Below are positions 43,342 through 55,500 of a stretch of DNA of 58,649 bases, piece after piece. The position numbers were made by a program, and so were the translations under genes. Where the stretch lies: the NCBI GenBank assembly GCA_002426885.1, contig DINU01000004.1, positions 1-58,649 of the forward strand, read 5' to 3'. The notes beneath the pieces are model-generated. The model saw nothing but the letters and a program-made list of their open reading frames with translations. It searched no databases and had not been told where the DNA came from. This DNA comes from Patescibacteria group bacterium UBA5532 (GTDB lineage: Bacteria; Patescibacteriota; Gracilibacteria; BD1-5; UBA2023). Within the stretch, counting starts at the first letter, position 1, and each line of letters starts with the position of its first letter.

Positions 43342-45387
43342 TTATTTTCACAGTATTGCCTGAGTAATCTTATCTGACTCTTGACGGTCAACTTTTTCTG
43401 AGTCTAGTCATAGATCTGATATCATCAAACTTTCATCAAGATCCAATTCATCTAATAGATGTTGATGAGAGTTCTCGAATGTATAAAAAAGATCTGACCA
43501 AGTCATCGCATATATTCTATAGTTCGCAGTTCACCCAACCATAAAAGGATCATCTATTTCATCAAATTCTTCATATCTATCAGTTACAAATGTTTCCAAT
43601 TCTTTTCAAATAAGATAAAACTTCCAAGAACTAAGTTTGCTGGCAAGTTGAGGATCATTTTTTATATACTCCATATAGTCTTCGATCTGTCTGAATTGTT
43701 TCTTTCAGATTGTTTGACTTGGTCTTTTAAGTTCAACTATAATGTGTTCCGTAATGTTGTGAGAATGATTTGTTGAAGGAATAGACCTTGTTCTAGACAA
43801 GAATATATCAGGTCTTCTCTTATCATCTTTTGAGCTTTTCTTGTCCACTTGCTTTTCTCCTATAAGCTCCAAGTATTTGCTCTTCAAAACTGAAAATTTT
43901 TTATCTGCACTCGTAAGATTATATTGTTCTCCGATAATCCAATAATTTTCTTCCATTATTTTCTGTATATGATCTCTTTCATTAGTGAATTCCGAGAGAT
44001 CGAAAACTAATTTTGAAAGTTGTAATATTTTCTCTTTTCTACCAATTATTAAGTTAGTTACTTTTACCATACCCGCCAATGTTGTTTTCTTTAATGATTG
44101 GCAAAAGGCTTTCTCTTGTTCTTCCGTTAAATCTAATGTTTGTTTCATAACCTCAAGCACGTAATCTCGTTTATCGTCATCAAGTAATAACTTTAGGAAT
44201 CATAAAATTGTCTTTTTTTGAGTAGAATTATTATTTTTCTCAAAAATTTGTGGAGCTACTATATATATTTCTTTGACAATGATTTCAAAATCATTTTTTC
44301 GTATAACCTCATATTTTGATGTTCAAAACTTTGGCATTACACCCTCAGTATATAACTTTCAAATAAGCTCATCTCATTTTGAGCCCAAGAATTCACTTTT
44401 TTTAGCCTGTAAGTAATCCTGTATTCTTTTTGTTAATTCTTTGAATATTTCGTCATACTTACTAAAGGTTCTTTTTAGTAAACTTATCTGTTCCTCTGAT
44501 CTTAAAGGTTTTTTATCTAAGACTTCAAATGTATCAAAATAATCACTAACTACATACAGACTATTGAAAAACCCATCACCTTTATTATTTGTTCAATTAT
44601 CTTCTTGCCATCTAGGTTTATTCTTAGAGTTTAGGTAGTAATTTTGACAATCTTCACCTATCTTATTTGTCCATAATATGTAGTGGAATGAGAATGTATG
44701 CTCTCTTCATTCATTGTCTTCGATAATTTCGACTTTATCATCAGTTATTTTAATAACACTATTAAAGTCTAGTTCGGCTCAATTAATATATATTTTATAA
44801 TTCAATGATTGGTTGAGATGTAAAAACCATCAAAACTCAAACTTGAGATAATTTATAAACTCTTCAGATTCAAGGTAATCTTTGTTGATATTTTGGTGAA
44901 AGTTATCAAAAGAGACCGTGGTTCACTTCGATTTTAGCCTATTTTCTTGGCGATTATTGGTAATAAAAGTATCCTTTTGAGAGCTAGCACTTTTAATTTG
45001 GTAAGTAATATAATCTTCATTAAGCTTATAGGTTGTTTCCCACTCCACCTTATCACAAAAAGCAAGGAAAGAGAATCTTCATCTTCACTTTTTTCACTTT
45101 GTATAAAAACTTCAATCCAAATCTCTTTTTGGTGAGTCTAATATTGGCTCAAATGTTGAGTCAAAATTCTCAAAAGCAATTCAGTCGCCATTATCCGAAA
45201 TCTTGAAATACTTGAGAAAAGTTAAATTATCGAATTCAAAATCTATATTCACTCTTGTTGCTCGTGCATCAAATCAATTCCAGATATATTCTGCAATAGC
45301 TTTCCCAGTATCTTTTGGGTAGCCAATCTCATCAATAGTATTGTTTGTTGCTTTCACTTTATGTACCTTTTGTTCCATTGTAGTCAT
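43342..45387 (-). CDS. GHKL ATPase fused to a PD-(D/E)XK-like nuclease domain
   Basis: 681 aa. The N-terminal ATPase shows the GHKL Bergerat motifs: N-box AIAEYIWNGFDA (30-41), G1 ISDNGDGIAF (63-72), and a glycine-rich G2 TKGKKGRGRFSFLAF (96-110), four of whose glycines are TGA. The middle 250 residues look MutL/Hsp90-like. The C-terminal part (about 515-600) holds RRPDIFLSR then HIIVELKRPSQTIGKKQFRQ: the D...E-x-K pattern of PD-(D/E)XK nucleases such as the Shedu/DUF4263 family, with the Q-x-x-x-Y motif. The likely role is ATP-controlled DNA cleavage. A promoter precedes it and the helicase follows. The system-level role is inference. Confidence 0.78.
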
Positions 45388-45414
45388 AATAGTATTGTGA
45401 ATAACCTTTTGCAC

Positions 45415-45442
45415 AGTATAAGAAAAAAATGCTAATTAACAA
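45415..45442 (-). promoter_or_regulatory. Promoter for the GHKL-helicase unit
   Basis: On the minus strand TTGTTA, a 16-bp spacer and TATACT precede the GHKL start codon by about 28 bp. Confidence 0.5.
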
Positions 45443-45459
45443 AAAGGAGTTTCAAATGT

Positions 45460-45672
45460 TTATCGGGTAATTCATAACTTCAAAAATTCCTTATCTAGAA
45501 GGGATTTGTTGAATTCAAGTGAGAGAAGCGAGTTCCAGACCTCGATATTTTCTATCAGCTCGGCAATATTTACTCAATCTAGAAAATCCCATATATTTTC
45601 TGTATTGTTTCGAGTTAACAAGTCCTCGGACTGCCATGGTAAATGAAAAAATAATTCCTCTATTACTTGCAT
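45460..45672 (-). CDS. Short hypothetical protein or C-terminal fragment
   Basis: 70 aa (MQVIEELFFHLPWQSEDLLT, then NIAELIENIEVWNSLL), ending at TAA 45460. Its ATG lies in the strong hairpin at 45648-45689, and the frame stays open further upstream, so it may be the tail of a gene cut by rearrangement rather than a complete protein. Confidence 0.3.
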
Positions 45673-45689
45673 AATAGAGGAATTATTTT
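45648..45689. terminator. Strong bidirectional hairpin terminator
   Basis: An 18-bp perfect stem (AAAATAATTCCTCTATTA/TAATAGAGGAATTATTTT), six-base loop, with A/T runs on both sides. Confidence 0.8.
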
Positions 45690-45787
45690 TATAATAAAAA
45701 ACTTTCAGAAGAAATCTTGCAAGCACTGGGGAAAGAAGTACTGAATGATTTCTCAGCAAACGATACCAAACGCCCCCAGAAACAACA

Positions 45788-46135
45788 TTACTGCAGTGTA
45801 TGGTGGGCTGGGTGCTCGAACACAACACGCTTCTGTATCTTCGCCCGCACCACAATTATGAGATCAGTCAGATGATTCATAGGAACATACTTTATATGGT
45901 GAAGTGCTTCCCAAAATAACTCTCCACTTTCTTCAAGTCTCTGGATACGAGTCAGCCCCGGCATCTGCTCCAGAAGTACACATATCTCCTGTACTATGAG
46001 CTCTGTGATATCTGGTATACCCATCTTACTTCTCAGGATATCGCGATCTTCTCTCGGGATGAGGGCAGTCACGCATTGATATATTCCACTATTCTGGGTC
46101 TCAGGCGGACCAAAATGGAGATCTCGTAATTCCAT
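45788..46135 (-). CDS. Hypothetical protein
   Basis: 115 aa, complete without any TGA codon, ending at TAA 45788-45790. A polar start (MELRDLHFGPPETQNSGIYQ) is followed by helices (ITELIVQEICVLLEQMPGL, NHLTDLIIVVRAKIQK). Not recognised. Same strand as the interrupted gene upstream (39 bp). Confidence 0.5.
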   Translation of the reverse strand: MELRDLHFGPPETQNSGIYQCVTALIPREDRDILRSKMGIPDITELIVQEICVLLEQMPGLTRIQRLEESGELFWEALHHIKYVPMNHLTDLIIVVRAKIQKRVVFEHPAHHTLQ

Positions 46136-46173
46136 ACGTTATTGTGGGCTTGAAAAAAAGGATGATTCTTTTG

Positions 46174-47244
46174 CTATTTTCCCCCACCAAACCACCTCCT
46201 CCAAGACATTCTGGCATCTTCTTCTTTTCTAGTCAATTTATCAACCAACTCCCCTATCTCTTCTTCATGACAACGAGTATCCACTTTTGACATAGGGTTA
46301 TTTCTCTCCATTGCTCGTTGATCATTTTTCTGAATTCTCTGAAGTAGTGGGAGTACATGGACATTATAGTATTGCCTAATCTCTACAAGTGACTCCTTCT
46401 CCGCATCTAGCCTATAACCAAAAATCGCCGTGCACCTTATGAGTTCCTCGGTCCATATTTTCGTCTTTAAATCCTGTATCTGGGGCTCTATCTCGGAAGT
46501 ATCAAGAGTAATATAACCTACTTTTTGTGCATCCTGGATATTTTCGAAAAAAGTAAGAAGATGCTCGAGATGGGTGGTCTCAGAGGAAAAAAATGCTATG
46601 TCATAGTAGGTTTGTAGTTCTTCTCAGAGTATCTTTCATCGTATGTGACATTTTACACCTTCTTCATCCCTACCCCCCACTGAGATATTTCTATCTCTTA
46701 TATCAGGAAGTAAGAGACTCATTCGATCATCAATATCCAAAAAGATTTCATTGAGATACGCATCTATTATTTCATACCCATTCATTCTATGCTTCATAAC
46801 ATCCAAACGGAGTTGGTGCTACCCGATATCTATCGCATTCATAACCTCATTATGATACACTTCATCAAGAGTGGGCAGTTCAGATACATCTATTAATTCA
46901 TCGGAGGACATAGCAAGTAATCTCTTATACGCCATGATACTTGGGCGCTTCTTAAGCTCCTCTAACACCTCTTTGGTAAGCATGTTTCGTAATTTCTGAC
47001 ATTCCTCCTGTCATAAATCTAGAAGTGAGATAGCAAGTTCTTCCTGGTTACAAATTAGTATTCTGGAGGCGAGTTCTCTGAGCATTGTGTCTACCCGCTC
47101 CAAAGCGGGTGTCTCGAGGAGATCAGTAACTTTCTCTTGTGTTCCCTCCAACACACTAGGAGTGAATCACTCCTCCCCCCGAGCTTCGACCGTCATGCGA
47201 TCTCACTCCTCAGAGGAGGGACTCTTGTGTGTTTCTGTAGTCAT
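46174..47244 (-). pseudogene. Hypothetical helical protein interrupted by an in-frame TAG
   Basis: A 356-codon frame from ATG 47244 to TAG 46174. An internal TAG at 46819-46821 (after AIDIG) splits it into 141 and 214 codons. Both halves have natural, acidic, helical composition (LLETPALERVDTMLRELASR before; LQTYYDIAFFSSETTHLEHL after). Since TAG ends intact genes elsewhere, this is most likely a recent nonsense mutation. The family is not recognised. Confidence 0.55.
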
Positions 47245-47387
47245 ATTCTGAAATGAGGAATAAACGAAATATTTATACTCTCTACTAGATAAATTGCAAA
47301 TTTATCTTTTTATAATTCTTCCTAGAAGGAAGGGGGATAAAAAAAGAGTCCCCAGGAAAGCTCTTTCTAACATAAAGGTATACATTT

Positions 47388-48275
47388 CTAAAGTGTCTTC
47401 ATATCGATCACGAATCGGTATTTTACATCTTCTCCCTCTTCAAGTCTCTCAAGTGTATGATTTATATCTTCGACTCGGATCAGCTCGATGTCTGCTCCAG
47501 GAAGTGACGCCTGTGGTTTCTCATTTCCGAGGACGCTACACTCGATCTCTCGCCCGACGATCGCTTCTTCGATGAGGATCTTCCGATCGTATCGAAATGC
47601 CTCTTGGATGTCACAGAATGAGTCACGAGTACCCCTGCCAATTTTATCAAAAAGCACTGATACAGCCGAGATATTTACATCATTATGAAACGAGCCTGGA
47701 GCAGATACTCCCTGTCGAAAAAACTGATTCAGGGCTTCTGGATCGTGTGAGAATGCGACATTATCACAGAAGTCTGGCCATACTCAAAATCGGAAAATAC
47801 CAAACTAAAGCTGATCATCAGGCTCGACTGGTATATCAAGATCTATTGTCGCGTGAAGTGTATTTCCTCGTCGTGGCTGATCGAGCAGATAGACTCAGAA
47901 ATGTCTTTTTAGGAAAATATTCTGAAATCCATCTCGTCCGTCAGGAGTCGTCTCCCCTGTCTTCGTCGTCTGTCCGAATCCATGCCAGAAAACGAGTGGT
48001 AATTTTCTCGCATTCCTAGGTATCTGATAGTATACATACGCACGATCACCATGAAGCGTCTATCATGATGAGCTGGGTCCAGCGGGATTATACGCTCATT
48101 GTGCGATCGGATCGAACGTCCCACTCGCGGTATAGATCGTCCCTCCGACGGCGAAACTTCCCTGTACCTCTAGAACAATGTGGCTCGTATCACTCGAAGT
48201 ACAGAGATCATACCCCACGAGTCATCCACCGAGGAGAATCACAGCGATTACGATGTGCTAGATAAAATTTTTCAT
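47388..48275 (-). pseudogene. Chimeric pseudogene: alpha/beta hydrolase joined to a D-Ala-D-Ala ligase fragment
   Basis: One frame from ATG 48275 to TAG 47388 contains three internal TAG codons (48258, 48060, 47805). The first two thirds follow a known alpha/beta-hydrolase pattern (LPLVFWHGFGQ, ETTPDGRDGFQNIF, VYLLDQPRRG, EALNQFFRQ). It then switches, in frame, to a Ddl-like ATP-grasp segment (YDRKILIEEAIVGREIECSV) lacking both ends. One TAG falls where homologues have Trp. A truncated, fused and mutated non-functional locus. Confidence 0.65.
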
Positions 48276-48365
48276 GAAGAAGAAGGTTAATGAATGAGTA
48301 CTCGTAGCATGTGGGGTTTAAGTACTTTAAGTCAAAAGATTTTTCCAGAAAAATATTTTTTATCA

Positions 48366-48394
48366 GAAAAAAACACCCTTCTTTCGAAGGGTGT
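48366..48394 (-). terminator. Terminator of the rpoBC operon
   Basis: On the minus strand ACACCCTTC, loop GAAA, GAAGGGTGT and a run of T, 19 bp after the rpoC stop. Confidence 0.88.
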
Positions 48395-48412
48395 CTGAAT
48401 CAGATCGAATGT

Positions 48413-51400
48413 CTATACAAGGCTCGTACCACCAGTCGTAATCTCGAGCGTGTCATCAACAAATCGCTCTTCTCGTTCTGCTCACTCATGTGAGAAGAAT
48501 TCTCCGACATCCTGATTATTTTCGAAGTAATCAAGCGTCGGGATCAGGCGACCGATGATAACATTCTCTTTCAGTCCCTGAAGTTTATCGATCTTCCGTG
48601 ATGTCGAAGCATCGACGAGAACACGGATCGTCTCCTGGAACGAAGCTGCCGAGAGCCAGCTCTCTGTAAAGAGCGAGATCTTTGTCAGCCCCAGGAGAAG
48701 TCGCACCCCGATAGCTTCATTTTTTCCTTCTTGGATCAGGACACGATTCTCCTTCTGGTAGGTAATCACATCGACGATATCGCTCGGGAAGAAAGTCGAG
48801 TCTCCAGCATTTGTGATCTTTACCTTCGAGAACATCTGACGGACGATCAGCTCGACGTGCTTCGTATTTACTGTCTGTCCTTGAGAAGAATAAATAGTCT
48901 TGATATCTCCGATAACGTATCTCTGAGCCTGAAATGCTCCCGCGATATCCATCAGACTGTGTGGATCGATATGTCCTTCTGAGAGTTTTTCTCAGCGCTC
49001 GACAATATCACCTACATTCACGAGTAGATTCAGCTTTACAGAGACATCGAATGATGCTGTCTCCGGAACAAGGTCTTCGATACTGATAACGGTATCTGTG
49101 ACTTTTACGACTCGTCCTGCCTTCAGGGCACTGAGCTTCTGCTTGGATTCTTTGCTTCGTGCGATAATCTGCTTCTCTTCGACTGTGTCACCTTTCTTCA
49201 CAGATACAGACATAGTCTCATCGGTGATATAGTACTCTCGGACTTCCTTCTCGAGTGCGACAAGTGTCAGGATCTTGTTAATTCCTTCTGTCTCGATACT
49301 TTTTACCTCTGCAGTAAATGGAGAAATCACGGAGAGATACTTCGGTACGCGTGCTTCGAGGAGCTCTTCCACACGAGAGAGACCCGCTGTGATATCTCCT
49401 CCAGACTGAGCGACTCATCCTGAGTGGTATGTACGCATCGTCAGCTGAGTACCTGGCTCACCGATCGACTGAGCGGCGATGATCCCGACTGGCATACCGA
49501 TCACGACAGTATCACTGGATGCGAGATCCATACCATAACACTGCTGACAGACTCATCCTTCTGTCTCACACATCAGGACAGATCGAACTGGCACGACTGA
49601 AGCCGTCGAATCCATGATATCTCGTACGACCTTCTTCGTGAGCAGCGTCCCTGATTTCACGACGACTTTCCCTGTCTCATCGACCACATCTTTCGCGGTA
49701 AATCTTCCGAAGATTCGACTCTCGAAAGAGTCTCCAAAAATAGACTGTTTCTCATTTCGCTGAACATCCTCGAAGTAGAGTGTCCCACAGTCATTCTCTC
49801 GCACCATGATATTCTGTGCTGCATCGACGAGACGACGTGTCAGATATCCTGACTGCGCCGTCTTCAGCGCGGTGTCAGATTTTCCTTTTCGTCATCCATG
49901 TGTCGCGATAAAGTACTCGAGAGTGGAAAAACCTTCCTTCAAGCTCGACTTGATCGGGAGCTCGATCTCTTTTCCTGTCGGCGATACTACGATCCCCTTC
50001 ATTCCACAGAGCTGTGTAACATTTCCCCAGCTTCATCGAGCACCAGAATCAACCATGAGATAGATCGGATTGGTCGGCGAGAAGTTCTTTTTCATTTCTT
50101 TCTCGATCTGACTCTTCGTCGCATGCCATACATTCAGTGACTGAAAGTATCGCTCTCATTCGGTAATATATCCATTCCAGTACGCATTCTGAATCTCGCG
50201 GATTTTCATTTCCCCATCTTTTATAAGCTCGGACTTCCCTTCTGGGATAATCATATCATCCTTCGAGAATGTGACTCCAGAGAGTGTCCCGTACTTAAAT
50301 CCGATCGACTTGATATCATCAGCGAGATACGCTGTCGCTTCTGATCCAAAGACCTCAAAGGCGCGAGAGAGGATTTTCTTCGCTCCACTTTTTCCGACGG
50401 TTTCATTTACATATCCGAGTTCTGCTGGGATAATCTCGTTAAAGAGATATCGTCCATAGGTCGTCTCGATGATCTCGCCATTGATGCGGATCTTGATCGG
50501 CATATGGAGGGTAATGACTTTATTTTCATATGCGACGAGCGCGTCATTTCCAGAAGCAAAAACATATTTCGCTTCACCTTCATCTTTTCGAGTCATGTAA
50601 TAACATCCGAAGATCATATCTTGCGATGGTGCGACGATCGGCTCTCCATTGGAAGGATTCAGCATATTTTTCGACGTAACCATAAGGTTCGCAGCTTCTG
50701 CCTGTGCCTCGATCGTCAGTGGAATATGGACTGCCATTTGGTCTCCATCGAAGTCCGCATTAAAGGCGGTACAACAGAGTGGATGAAGCTGGATCGCTTT
50801 TCCATCGATCAGGACCGGATGAAATGCCTGAATTCCGAGTCGGTGCAGAGTCGGCGCACGATTCAGAAGGACGTATTTTCCATCGATTACATAGTCGAGT
50901 GCATCCCAGACTTCTTTCGTGCGTTCTTCGATGATTTTTTCTGCGTGTTTTACATTATATGCGATCTCATTCTCGATGAGTCGTCCGATCACGAACGGCT
51001 TGAAGAGCGTGAGTGCCATGAGCTTCGGAAGTCCACACTGATTCATCTCGAGTTGCGGTCATCCGACGATGACAGAACGTCCAGAATAATCGACACGTTT
51101 TCCGAGAAGATTCTGACGGAAACGTCCCTGTTTTCCTTTAAGGATATCAGAAAGTGACTTGAGTTTTTTCTTCGTGGCAGAAGTAAATCCAGGCCGATTC
51201 GATCGGACATCTCCACTGAGAAGTGTGTCGACCGATTCCTGAAGCATACGTTTTTCATTTTTCAGGATGACCTCAGGAGCACCGAGTTCTGTCAGCTTAC
51301 GAAGGCGATTATTTCTATTAATGACACGTCGATAGAGATCGTTCAGATCAGACGATGCAAAACGTCCACCATCGAGCTGGATCATCGGACGAAGATCGGG

Positions 51401-52417
51401 TGGAAGAATCTGGAGTGCCGTCAGGATAAAACTTTCCGGACGCTGTCCACTTTTCCAGAGTGCCGATGCGAGCTTGAGCTTCTGAAGGATTTTCTTCTGT
51501 TGGCTTTTTGGTGCAGTCTTCAGGCGATTTTGATTTTCATTGATAAATTCACGCAGATCGATGCGAGCAAGAAGTGTCTGGATATTTTCAGCTCCAGTAC
51601 CACCTCGGAACACCTGAGGAAATTTCTCATATATCGTACGATAATCGAGCTCTCCGATTACCTCAGATACGGCGAGACCTTTCAGAAGTTCATGGAGCTT
51701 GCCATATTCTGCATCGAGTGCTTCGAGTTCTCGCATCGCACTTTCTTCGAGCGCACGAAATTCTTTTTTCGAGATTTTCTTCGACTCGACATCGAGCGTA
51801 AGTGTATTAATCGTCTCTTGAATCTCGCGCTGTGTGATAACTTTCTGATTTTTATACGCGAGCTCGAGCTCTTTCAGAGCTTCTTCGCGCTTATCTTCGT
51901 AGACGTCAGTGATGATGTATGAAGCGAAGTAGATCACTTGTTCGAGTTTTTTCGCGGAAATATCGAGAAGGAGACCCATACGAGATGGGACACTTTTCAG
52001 ATACCAGATATGTGCGACAGGTGCTGCGAAGTCGATATGACCAGTGCGCTGTCGGCGGACTTGGCTCGTCGTTACTTCGACACCACAACGCTCACAGATC
52101 ACTCACTTGTAGCGGATACGCTTATATTTTCCGCAGGCACATTCGAAGTTTTTTCTCGGTCAAAATATCTGCTCACAGAAAAGTCCACCACGCTCTGGAC
52201 GCTGAGTACGATAGTTAATCGTCTCGGAGATCAGGACTTCCCCATATGAAAGCGATTGCGTGTCCTCTTTCGTCGCGATACCGACAGAAATCGCAGCAAG
52301 ATTATCGAGTGATTTTCCTGCAGTAATATCCTTCTTTCCGGCATGTTTACCGATCTTCGAATAGTCAGTAATTTTGTCATTGAGAAAATTCTCGAGGTCT
52401 TTTGTTATAGGAAACAT
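48413..52417 (-). CDS. rpoC: RNA polymerase beta' subunit
   Basis: 1334 aa. Largest RNAP subunit, forming the catalytic centre with beta. N-terminal zinc-binding segment (ICERCGVEV with CACG upstream), the DNA-clamp block VDYSGRSVIVG, the universally conserved NADFDGDQMAVHIP with the three Mg-binding Asp near residue 535, and the second zinc site (ETEGxxCQQC-like around 49545-49570). The C-terminal part continues to LGLTKISLFTESWLSAASFQ and TLEITTGGTSLV. Many invariant glycines are TGA. 166 bp separate it from rpoB. Confidence 0.97.
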
Positions 52418-52583
52418 AAAGAAGAATTAGAGGGTATAAAAGTATCAGGATGGCAGAAATCAGTATGAAAATCTCTGCCATATTTCGTCTGGATTTTCGG
52501 TACATTCGTGTGATTGCTTTTTTATTTTTGCTCAGATTTTTCCTCTCTGGAAGATGTCCAGAAGTTCTGGAGCGTCTTCGCTG

Positions 52584-55500
52584 TTATTCTTCTATTACGG
52601 TAACGATCGGAGTATCATCTTTTACCTTATCGACTTCTGCCATCGAGACATCGAGCTCGATATCGTACTGTCCTTCGAGCTTCTCGAGCTGTTCAAATCG
52701 CTCTTTCATCGTTCTTTCGAGGGTTTCCATACCTTCTTCATCGAGAAGATCGATACTGAGATTCAGAGCCTGAAGCTCACGAAGTAGAACATTGAATGAT
52801 TCTGGTACATTCGGACGGCGGATTTTTTTTCCTTTTACGATCGCTTCGTAGAGCTGTGCACGACCGTTAATATCATCTGACTTGATCGTGAGCATCTCCT
52901 GGAGGATATTCGCGGCACCATATCACTGCAGTGCCCAGACTTCCATCTCTCCGAGACGTTGTCCACCATTTTGTGCTTTTCCTCCGAGTGGTTGCTGTGT
53001 GACCATCGAGTACGGTCCGACAGAACGAGCGTGGATCTTATCTTCGACCAGGTGGTGGAGTTTCAGCATGTAGTTCACTCCGACCATTGTCTTTTCTTTC
53101 ATCGGCTCTCCAGTACGCCCATCGTAGAGCTGGACTTTTCCATCTCGTGGAAGTCATGAAAGTTCCATGAGATCTCCGATCTGATCGACTGAGAGTCCAT
53201 TCAGGATCGGTGTCGCGATACGAATACCCTGCTCTCTCGCGGCAGCACCGAGATGTGTCTCGAGAATCTGACCGATGTTCATACGAGAGATAACACCGAT
53301 AGGATTCAGAAGGATATCGATCGGAGTTCCATCTTCCATAAATGGCATATCTTCGACGGGAACGATACGAGAGACGATTCCTTTATTTCCGTGTCGTCCC
53401 GCCATCTTATCCCCGACTTCGATCTTTCGTGTCTGTGCGACGTAGACTTTTACTTGCTTAAATACTCAAGTCGGGAGATTATCTCCATCTTCTCGGCGAA
53501 GAACGTGGACACCGATGACTTTTCCTCCTGATCCAGAAGGCATCGTAAGTGATGAGTCTTTGACATCTTTTGACTTATCTCCGAAGATCGCTCTGAGGAG
53601 TTTTTCTTCTGGAGAAAGCTCGACTTCTCCCTTCGGTGTGACTTTTCCGACGAGAATATCTCAGACGTGAACTGATGATCCGATACGGATAATACCATCT
53701 TCGTCGAGATTCGAGAGCTTCGCAGTCGCGACATTCGGGATATCGTTGGTCGTCTGTTCGGGTCCGAGTTTTGTCTCACGGACGTCCATCGTGTATTCAT
53801 TGATATGAACCGAGGTAAAATAATCTCGCTCCATGATCCGCGAACTAATCACGACACCATCCTCAAAGTTAAATCCTCCCCAAGGCATGTATGCGACACG
53901 GAGATTTTTTCCGATAGAAAGCTCACCATTATCGATAGACTGACCATCAGCAAGGATTTTTCATGCTTCGAAATGATCTCCCGTCGAGACGCGAGGCCAC
54001 TGATGGATGATCATATCGTGATTCGAGCGCTCGAATGTGCGCAGTGGGTAGGTGATTTTTTTACCATTCTTATAGAGGATGGAAATATGCTTCCCATCGA
54101 CTCCGATGACTTCTCCGGCATCTTCTGCCTTAATAATATATCCAGATCCTTCTCCAATAATCCGCTCCATACCAGTCCCGACGAGTGGTGCTTCTGCACG
54201 AAGAAGTGGAACTGCTTGTCGCATCATGTTCGTACCAGTTTCCGCACGAGTCGCATCATCATGCTCGAGAAATGGCATCAGAGTCGTCGTCTCACTCATG
54301 ATCTGCTTCGGTGATATATCGATATGCGTCACATCGCTGACGTAGGCGACAGTCGCCTCTCCGACTCTTCGGCATGTCAGTCGTGTCTCTGCGAAATTCC
54401 CGTATTCGTCTCGCTTCGAGTTCGCTTCCGCGATCACGAGTTCTCGCTCCTGATATGCGTCAAAATATTCATACGTATCCGTGAGATATCCGCGTACTTC
54501 GATCTCATCATGTTTATATCGCTTCTTTAGCTCTTCTGCATCTTTCTCTGATATATATGTCTTTTCTGGGATGATAACCTTTCCTTTTTCATCGACGATA
54601 TCATCGAGTGTGATGCGATTCACAGGAGATTTTCCATCATTTCTCACAGTGTGAAGCACGGGACGGAATGGCGTCGTGATAAATCCATACTTATCGACGC
54701 GAGCATACGAAGCGAAGTGAAGCACGAGACCGATATTCGGTCCTTCTGGAGTCGCGATCGGACAGATACGTCCATACTGCGTCGGGTGTACATCACGTAC
54801 TTCGAATGACGCACGTTCTCGCGTCAGACCTCCGACACCCATCGCTGTAATACGTCGCTTATGAGCGAGCTCTGAGAGCGGATTCGACTGATCCATGAAC
54901 TGAGAGAGCTGGCTCGTCCCGAAAAATTCTCGCATCACAGCGATCATCGGTCGAGAGTTAATGAATGTCCCTGGGACAGCTTCATCGAGATTCGTCATGA
55001 TCGTCATACGATCTTTCGCGATTTTCTCCATGCGTGCGATCCCGACTTTTACCTTATCATAGACGAGTTCTCCGACAGATCGTACACGGCGATTCTCGAG
55101 GTGATCGATGTCATCTCCGAAGAAGCCAGGACGGCTCTCAGAGAGTGCAAAAAGATATTTCAGTCAGAAGAGGAGATCCTGCGCGACGAGGAAGTTATTC
55201 GCCTCAGGCATGTCGACTGCTGGGATGTGTTCTGGGAAATTTGCGTTGAGTTTTCGATTGATCTTGATACGAGCGATTTCTCCGAGATCGAATTTTTTCG
55301 GATCGTAAAAAGTCGACTGGAAAAGCTGTTCGACTCGCTCATTTGTCCCGAGATCACCCGGACGAAGAAGCTTATAGATCGCGAAAAGTGCATCCATTCG
55401 ATTTTTTGTCTTGTCTTTCTCGATCGTCGGCGCGAGATACTTCGCGATCCACTCATCTTCTCACTTAAAGGCTCCGAGAATATCAGCGTCACTCTCGTAT

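Noticed and set aside
46174..48275. TAG as an additional sense codon
   Set aside because: Intact genes end at TAG (tsf 35638-35640, the HAD gene 20743-20745, the L,D-transpeptidase 29100-29102), and in-frame TAG clusters only in decaying accessory genes.
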